Source of the DNA: VFMC01 sp037131575
Lineage (GTDB): Bacteria; Actinomycetota; Acidimicrobiia; Acidimicrobiales; Ilumatobacteraceae
Assembly: GCA_037131575.1 (NCBI GenBank)
Contig: JBAXQV010000083.1
Coordinates: forward strand, 1-12,502
Length of the DNA: 12,502 bases
Reading direction: 5' to 3'
The notes under the pieces are model-generated. The model had not been told where the DNA came from. It made no database searches and saw only the letters and a list, made by a program, of their open reading frames with translations. Within the stretch, counting starts at the first letter, position 1. Every line of letters starts with the position of its first letter. This document shows, in pieces, positions 8,541-12,502 of this stretch. Both the position numbers and the translations under genes were made by a program.

Positions 8541-10354
8541 ACCCCGAACAACGGGCCGCGCTCGATGCACTTGCCCCATGGCGAGCTGCGGGCGTGTTGT
8601 CGGCTGGCGATGTGCAGGTGGCCGCCACGGTGGCGCGTCTCGCCGGGGAAGCCGATCCGCGGGTGCTGTTGGCCGTGGCATTGGCGGTGCGTGCCCCCCG
8701 GTTCGGCCATGTCTGCGTCGACCTCGAACGAGTCGCCACCACCATCGTCGCCGACACGGGCGATAACCCTGGCGACAACGCTGGCGAATTGGTGTGGCCC
8801 GAGGCCGAGTCGTGGCTTGCCGCAGTGGCAGCAAGTCCCCTGGCCACGGCTCACGAACCGGCGGTGGTGGTGCGCGGTTCGCTCGTGTACCTCGGTCGCT
8901 ATCACCAGTACGAGGCCGATGTGGCGGCGCGCCTCTTGCACCTTGCGGCCCAGTCGGTGGGCTCCATCGAACCGGCACCCGCAGTGTTGAGCGACGTCTT
9001 CAGTCGACTGCTCATGGGTGAGGGGGCCGATGCCCAACGTGCCGCCGTGGCCGCGGCGCTGCACAGTGGGCTCACCGTCTTGGTAGGTGGGCCCGGCACA
9101 GGGAAGACCACCACGGTGGCGGCACTGTTGGCGGTGTTGGTGGAAACCGGTGGCACCACTCGCCTGGCCCTGGCGGCCCCCACCGGCAAGGCGGCTGCCC
9201 GCCTCACCGAATCGTTCCGGCAGGCAGCCCATCAGCTACCTCCGCAGACGGCCGACATGTTGGCGAGTGCCGAGGCATCCACGGTGCACCGTCTCCTCGG
9301 CGTGTTGCCCGGTTCGGTGAGCCGATTCCGCCACAATCGCGATAACCCGCTGCCGCACGATGTGGTCATCGTCGACGAAACCTCCATGGTGTCGCTGCCA
9401 CTCATGGCCAAACTGCTCGACGCTGTTCGCCCAGGCGCCCGCCTCGTGCTGGTGGGCGACCCGGCACAACTGGCCAGCGTGGAAGCGGGCTCGGTCTTGG
9501 CCGATGTGGTGGGCCCGGTGGTCGACCCCGTGGTGGCGAGCGCAGGGCCGCTGCACACCAGTGTGTCGGTGCTCACCCACAGTCGACGTTTCCCACCCGG
9601 TTCGCCCGTTGATGCTTTTGCCACTGCAGTGCGTCGAGGCGACAGCAATGCGGCCATCGAGGTGCTGGCGGCCGCCGCTGTCGCACCAGCCGCAGGCGGC
9701 GGAGGGGCGCTTGCTTGGTTGCGGCAGTCGGCAGATTCCGCCAGCGCCATCGCTGCCATTCGGGCTGCAGTGCTGCCTACCGCACTCATCACCACCGAAC
9801 GTGCTGCCGCTGGCGATGCGGTAGGCGCCCTTGCCTCGTTCGGCCAGGTGCGCGTGCTGTGCGCCCACCGCCACGGCCCCTTCGGCGTGAGTCGTTGGAA
9901 TGCTCGCATCGAACAGTGGTTGAGTGCAGCGACGGGGCAGCTCACCGACGAGTGGTACGCCGGTCGGCCAGTGCTCGTCACCGCCAACGATTATCAACTC
10001 GGGTTGTTCAACGGCGATATCGGCATCGTGGTCACGGTCGATGGCCAGCCACAGGTTGCCTTTCCCGATGCCGATGGTGTGCGTTACATCGCGCCCTCAC
10101 GACTCGAATCGTTCGAAACCGTGCACGCCATGACCATCCACAAGAGCCAGGGTTCAGAGTTCGACCATGTGGTGGTGCTCATGCCGCCCGCCGGGTCGAA
10201 CCTCAGTACCCGCGAGTTGCTGTACACCGCGGTCACGCGGGCCCGCGGCCAGGCGACCCTGGTGGGCGATGAACCATCGCTCGTGGCAGCCATCAACCGT
10301 CGAGTCGAACGAGCGAGTGGGCTCGGCGTCGTGCTCTGGCCCGATGCCGGCTGA
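8537..10354 (+). CDS. recD: RecD, 5'-3' helicase subunit of exonuclease V
   Basis: SF1B helicase that moves on the 5' strand and drives fast unwinding by RecBCD. The product is 605 residues from the chosen start, almost identical in length to E. coli RecD (608). The N-terminal domain contains the RecD-typical GHVCVDLERV (57-66), which interfaces with RecC in the family. Motor motifs: Walker A GGPGTGKTT (184-192, Lys190), APTGKAAARL (motif Ia), Walker B VIVDETSMV (Asp280-Glu281), LVGDPAQLASV (Asp308, Gln311), MTIHKSQGSEF (532-542), and a C-terminal LLYTAVTRAR (561-570, Arg568). The length, N-terminal domain and operon favour RecD over stand-alone RecD2 proteins, which are longer. The start overlaps the recB stop as ATGA with a strong RBS. 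The stop is 2 bases from the stop of the convergent Nudix gene, and no intrinsic terminator is evident. Confidence 0.96.
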   Translation: MNPEQRAALDALAPWRAAGVLSAGDVQVAATVARLAGEADPRVLLAVALAVRAPRFGHVCVDLERVATTIVADTGDNPGDNAGELVWPEAESWLAAVAASPLATAHEPAVVVRGSLVYLGRYHQYEADVAARLLHLAAQSVGSIEPAPAVLSDVFSRLLMGEGADAQRAAVAAALHSGLTVLVGGPGTGKTTTVAALLAVLVETGGTTRLALAAPTGKAAARLTESFRQAAHQLPPQTADMLASAEASTVHRLLGVLPGSVSRFRHNRDNPLPHDVVIVDETSMVSLPLMAKLLDAVRPGARLVLVGDPAQLASVEAGSVLADVVGPVVDPVVASAGPLHTSVSVLTHSRRFPPGSPVDAFATAVRRGDSNAAIEVLAAAAVAPAAGGGGALAWLRQSADSASAIAAIRAAVLPTALITTERAAAGDAVGALASFGQVRVLCAHRHGPFGVSRWNARIEQWLSAATGQLTDEWYAGRPVLVTANDYQLGLFNGDIGIVVTVDGQPQVAFPDADGVRYIAPSRLESFETVHAMTIHKSQGSEFDHVVVLMPPAGSNLSTRELLYTAVTRARGQATLVGDEPSLVAAINRRVERASGLGVVLWPDAG

Positions 10355-10356
10355 CC

Positions 10357-10986
10357 TCAGAGCTTCGGCGGGTGGTGCAGGTCGATGTTGGCGGCGTTGA
10401 GCTGCTCGAACATCCGCTCGAGCCGAGTGGTGGTGAATGCGGGGCCCACCAAGGCCGAGATGGAACCGGTGCGTTCAATTTCGGCTCGTGCCGACTCCAT
10501 GGCATCGCGCACGATGAGGCGATGGTCGAATGCCATTTCCAGCCGACCAGCCTGCGCTTCTTCCACCGGCCACCAACCGATTTCACCCTGACCCACACCG
10601 GGCACCTGCGCGGTGCGCGCGATCATCGCCAGATACGACACCGACACCACGTTGGTGCGCTGATCGCGCCCCGGGTCGCCATAGCTGCGCAGCTGCTGCA
10701 TGCGATGTGGGGTGGTGTGCCCGGTACGTTCGAGTAGCACTTTCTCGGCGGCCTCGTCGAGTGTTTCGTCGGGCGTCTTGAACCGGCTGAGGAGCGACCA
10801 GAAGTTCGCATACGGCGGGTTCTTCCGGCGGGCGAGCAGCACCGACAAGATGTCGTCGACCACCGAGAGCACCACCACCTCGACGGAGACGGCGAAGCTC
10901 GGAAAGATCGTCGGGTCATAACCCTCGGGGGGCTCGCCAGCCGTTCCGAAACTCGACAGCGACCCTCGAGCGCGGATGTATGTCAT
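10357..10986 (-). CDS. Degenerate Nudix-domain protein, NrtR-like candidate regulator
   Basis: A 209-residue protein. An N-terminal beta strand region SVEVVVLSVVDDILSVLLARR (34-54) leads into a Nudix-box-like segment, FKTPDETLDEAAEK then VLLERTGH (69-90). Against G-x5-E-x7-RE-U-x-EE-x-G-U, the opening GG is Ser-Arg, RE is Lys-Val and EE is Glu-Arg, so metal-dependent hydrolysis is doubtful. SYGDPGRDQRTNVVSVSYLAM (101-121) and AFDHRLIVRDA (152-162) are typical of Nudix/NrtR proteins, where the domain binds ADP-ribose-like ligands and a winged helix binds DNA. Here the tail FTTTRLERMFEQL (184-196) looks like the start of that helix region, but the protein ends about 13 residues later, without the usual NFRRK and wing. 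The ATG at 10986 is chosen because the upstream extension to 11202 would overlap the divergent gene by 150 bases. Product role (regulator, ligand binder or weak hydrolase) is inference. Confidence 0.72.
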   Translation of the reverse strand: MTYIRARGSLSSFGTAGEPPEGYDPTIFPSFAVSVEVVVLSVVDDILSVLLARRKNPPYANFWSLLSRFKTPDETLDEAAEKVLLERTGHTTPHRMQQLRSYGDPGRDQRTNVVSVSYLAMIARTAQVPGVGQGEIGWWPVEEAQAGRLEMAFDHRLIVRDAMESARAEIERTGSISALVGPAFTTTRLERMFEQLNAANIDLHHPPKL

Positions 10987-10994
10987 GGCCGGGA

Positions 10995-11000
10995 AGAATA
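10995..11000 (-). promoter_or_regulatory. Possible -10 element for the Nudix gene (leaderless or near-leaderless)
   Basis: TATTCT on the - strand fits the actinobacterial TANNNT -10 pattern. A transcript from it would begin about 2 bases before the ATG at 10986. No purine-rich ribosome binding site precedes that ATG. No good -35 is visible. Confidence 0.35.
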
Positions 11001-11016
11001 GCGGGCGACAACTCGC

Positions 11017-11027
11017 TGCACAGTGCA
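11017..11027. repeat. Perfect 5-1-5 inverted repeat, candidate operator
   Basis: TGCAC-A-GTGCA is a perfect palindrome around 11022, about 36 bases from one start codon and 31 from the other. If the - strand -10 at 10995-11000 is real, the repeat covers its -35 position, as an autoregulatory operator would. One short perfect repeat can arise by chance in GC-rich DNA, and no binding partner is shown. Confidence 0.35.
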
Positions 11028-11040
11028 CCCGTCGAGCGGC

Positions 11041-11046
11041 TAAACC
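11041..11046 (+). promoter_or_regulatory. Possible -10 element for the molybdoenzyme gene
   Basis: TAAACC (followed by T) lies exactly at -12 to -7 if transcription begins at the A of the ATG at 11053. It is an imperfect TANNNT. There is no usable Shine-Dalgarno sequence, since the AGG at 11048-11050 is too close to the start, so a leaderless mRNA is plausible. Confidence 0.25.
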
Positions 11047-11052
11047 TAGGCA

Positions 11053-12502
11053 ATGGCAACGCTCACCACCGCCTGCACACTCGATTGTCCCGACGGTTGC
11101 TCCCTCACCGTCACGGTCGCCGACGGTCGCATCGTCGATATCGACGCCGCACCCGATCACCCGTTCACCCAAGGGTGGATCTGCGCCAAGGTGAAGCGCC
11201 ACGCCGAGCGCGTGTATGCCCCCGAGCGCGTACTCACTCCGTTGGTGCGCACAGGTGCCAAGGGCAGCGGCGAGTTCCGAGCCGCATCGTGGGACGAAGC
11301 CTTGGCGTTGGTGGCCGAGCGCATCACCACCGCCGTACGCACCACCGGCCCCGAGGCAGTGGTGGCCTTCACGTACAACTCGTCATCGGGGCGTATCGAG
11401 GGCGACAGCCTCACCGAGGCACTCTTTGCCGCCCTCGGCTCCACCGTGGTGGAACCCACCATCTGCGCCGCCACGGTGGGGGCTGCGTGGGACAGTGTGT
11501 TCCCCGGTATGGCGTCGGCCGACCCGGCCCACATAGCCGCAGCGAAGCTCATCGTCGTGTGGGGGGCCAACCCCACCGTGTCGAACTCGCATCTCGCCCC
11601 GCTCATCCAGGAGGCAGTTCGCGGGGGAGCACGGTTGGTGGTGATCGACCCCCGGCGTACCCCGATGGCGAACCGCGCCGATCTGCATCTCCCAGTGCGT
11701 CCCGGCACCGATGTGGTGCTCGCCCTCGCGCTCGCCAACCACTGGGCCAACACTGGTGCCCTCGCCGCCGAGTTCATCGCGACGCATGCCGACGGTGCCG
11801 CCGAGTTCCTGGCGGCCGCGTCGGCCTGGTCGCTCGAAGCGGCTGCCGAGGTGTGCGGAATCGACCCCGATGCCATCGCAACGTTGGCGAATTGGTGGGC
11901 CGACACCACGCCAACGTTGCTGCGCATCGGTTGGGGGCAGGAACGCAATGCCAATGGCGGCGCAGCCTGTCGGGCCATCTTGGCGTTGCCGGTGTTGGTG
12001 GGCAGTTTCGGTGAACCCGGCAGCGGTGTGCTCGGCTCCACACACACCGACGTGGTCGACACCCGGCGGCGTTGGCCGTCGTTTGCAGAAGCCCCACGGC
12101 CCAGTGTGAACCTGCACGAAGTGGGGCAGTGGCTCGCACCACAGAGCGACCACCCGTGCCAGGTGCTCGTGGTGCAGGGAGCGAACCCGGTGGTGATGTG
12201 CCCCGATCAGCGTGCCGTGCTGGCTGCGTTCGAGCGCCCCGACGTGTTCACCGTGGTGCACGAACAGGTGCTCACCGACACCGCACGCTTCGCCGATGTG
12301 GTGTTCCCAGCCACCACCGCCTTCGAAATCGACGATGTGATCACCCCGTACGGTTCGCTCACGGTGCAACCCGTTCACGCTGTCATCGAGCGAGTCGGTG
12401 AGAGCCGTTCGAATGACGAATTCGGCCTCGCGCTTGCGCAGCAACTCGGGTTCGAGTGGTCGGTTCCCACCGGTGCAGCAGCGGTGGCCGCCGTGGTGGC
12501 CG
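11053..12502 (+). CDS. Molybdopterin oxidoreductase, DMSO reductase superfamily (5' part; runs off window)
   Basis: Large catalytic subunit type with a bis-MGD molybdenum or tungsten cofactor and one N-terminal 4Fe-4S cluster; 483 codons are visible. Cluster cysteines are at 8, 12, 16 and 44 (CTLDCPDGC, then GWICAKVK), a CxxxCxxxC spacing rather than CxxC. Cofactor-binding signatures are VVWGANPTVSNSH (168-180), VVIDPRRTPMANRAD (196-210), RPGTDVVLALAL (216-227), GWGQERNANGG (293-303), a second GANP (376-379) and FADVVFPATTAFE (413-425). Cys138 in EPTICAAT is in the region of the protein metal ligand (Sec or Cys in formate dehydrogenases). No twin-arginine or other signal peptide precedes the cluster, so a cytoplasmic enzyme is expected. 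An in-frame TAG at 11047 fixes the ATG at 11053 as the earliest start. The C-terminal dinucleotide-binding domain lies beyond the window. The substrate is unknown: formate-dehydrogenase-like enzymes and uncharacterised BisC/YoaE-like oxidoreductases are both possible. Confidence 0.9.
   Translation, partial: MATLTTACTLDCPDGCSLTVTVADGRIVDIDAAPDHPFTQGWICAKVKRHAERVYAPERVLTPLVRTGAKGSGEFRAASWDEALALVAERITTAVRTTGPEAVVAFTYNSSSGRIEGDSLTEALFAALGSTVVEPTICAATVGAAWDSVFPGMASADPAHIAAAKLIVVWGANPTVSNSHLAPLIQEAVRGGARLVVIDPRRTPMANRADLHLPVRPGTDVVLALALANHWANTGALAAEFIATHADGAAEFLAAASAWSLEAAAEVCGIDPDAIATLANWWADTTPTLLRIGWGQERNANGGAACRAILALPVLVGSFGEPGSGVLGSTHTDVVDTRRRWPSFAEAPRPSVNLHEVGQWLAPQSDHPCQVLVVQGANPVVMCPDQRAVLAAFERPDVFTVVHEQVLTDTARFADVVFPATTAFEIDDVITPYGSLTVQPVHAVIERVGESRSNDEFGLALAQQLGFEWSVPTGAAAVAAVVA

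Larger units (their letters stand above)
10987..11052. other. 66-base divergent intergenic region
   Basis: Spacer between the divergent starts of the Nudix protein and the molybdoenzyme. It holds a candidate -10 for each gene and a perfect inverted repeat near its centre. It is the only true intergenic region in the window. Confidence 0.7.

Noticed and set aside
3337..9455. E. coli Chi octamers GCTGGTGG at 3337, 3931, 5432 and 9448 on the + strand, and one on the - strand at 4218-4225
   Set aside because: The + strand copies fall in Leu-Val-type codon contexts common in these genes, and E. coli Chi is not expected to be the Chi of an actinobacterium. The numbers are too few to claim enrichment without a genome-wide count.
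10300..10360. Frameshift that would restore a full winged helix in the Nudix protein
   Set aside because: I read the other two - strand frames past the stop. Neither gives a GRPA..LY-like wing, so a simple frameshift does not explain the short tail.
10987..11202. N-terminal extension of the Nudix gene to 11202
   Set aside because: It would overlap the first 150 bases of the molybdoenzyme gene, whose iron-sulfur cysteines are encoded there. The extension has no Nudix-like sequence.

Overview
The window is GC-rich throughout, with strongly GC-biased third codon positions, almost no intergenic space and long antisense shadow frames. It carries a RecBCD-type recombination nuclease and an SbcC. 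This fits a high-GC actinobacterium. An Acidimicrobiia-like lineage is my guess from general character only; nothing in the window proves it. I see no rRNA, tRNA, CRISPR array, insertion sequence, integrase or phage gene.

Region 1 (2-10354, + strand) is a tightly packed DNA end-processing operon in the order sbcC (3' part only), recC, recB, recD. The junctions are a 3-base gap (sbcC/recC), an 11-base overlap (recC/recB) and a 4-base ATGA overlap (recB/recD). A ribosome binding site precedes each downstream start. RecB and RecD keep their helicase motifs, and RecB also keeps the four catalytic residues of its C-terminal nuclease. RecC is the non-catalytic partner with decayed helicase motifs. 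SbcC is the Rad50-like ATPase of the SbcCD nuclease, with its zinc hook and C-terminal ATPase half visible. Two machines that resect or clean double-strand break ends are thus apparently made from one transcript.

Region 2 (10357-11052) holds a - strand gene convergent with recD (stop codons two bases apart). Its product is a 209-residue Nudix-domain protein resembling NrtR-type regulators. Its Nudix box is degenerate and the usual C-terminal winged-helix DNA-binding part looks cut short. The 66-base divergent spacer beyond it contains a perfect 5-1-5 inverted repeat and start contexts that suggest leaderless or nearly leaderless mRNAs on both sides.

Region 3 (11053-12502, + strand) is the 5' part (483 codons) of a cytoplasmic molybdopterin oxidoreductase of the DMSO reductase superfamily, with an N-terminal four-cysteine iron-sulfur motif. 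It runs off the window. The divergent Nudix gene is its most likely regulator by position.

Most of the window is a conventional recombination operon. The least explained part is the degenerate Nudix protein / palindrome / molybdoenzyme divergon at the right end.
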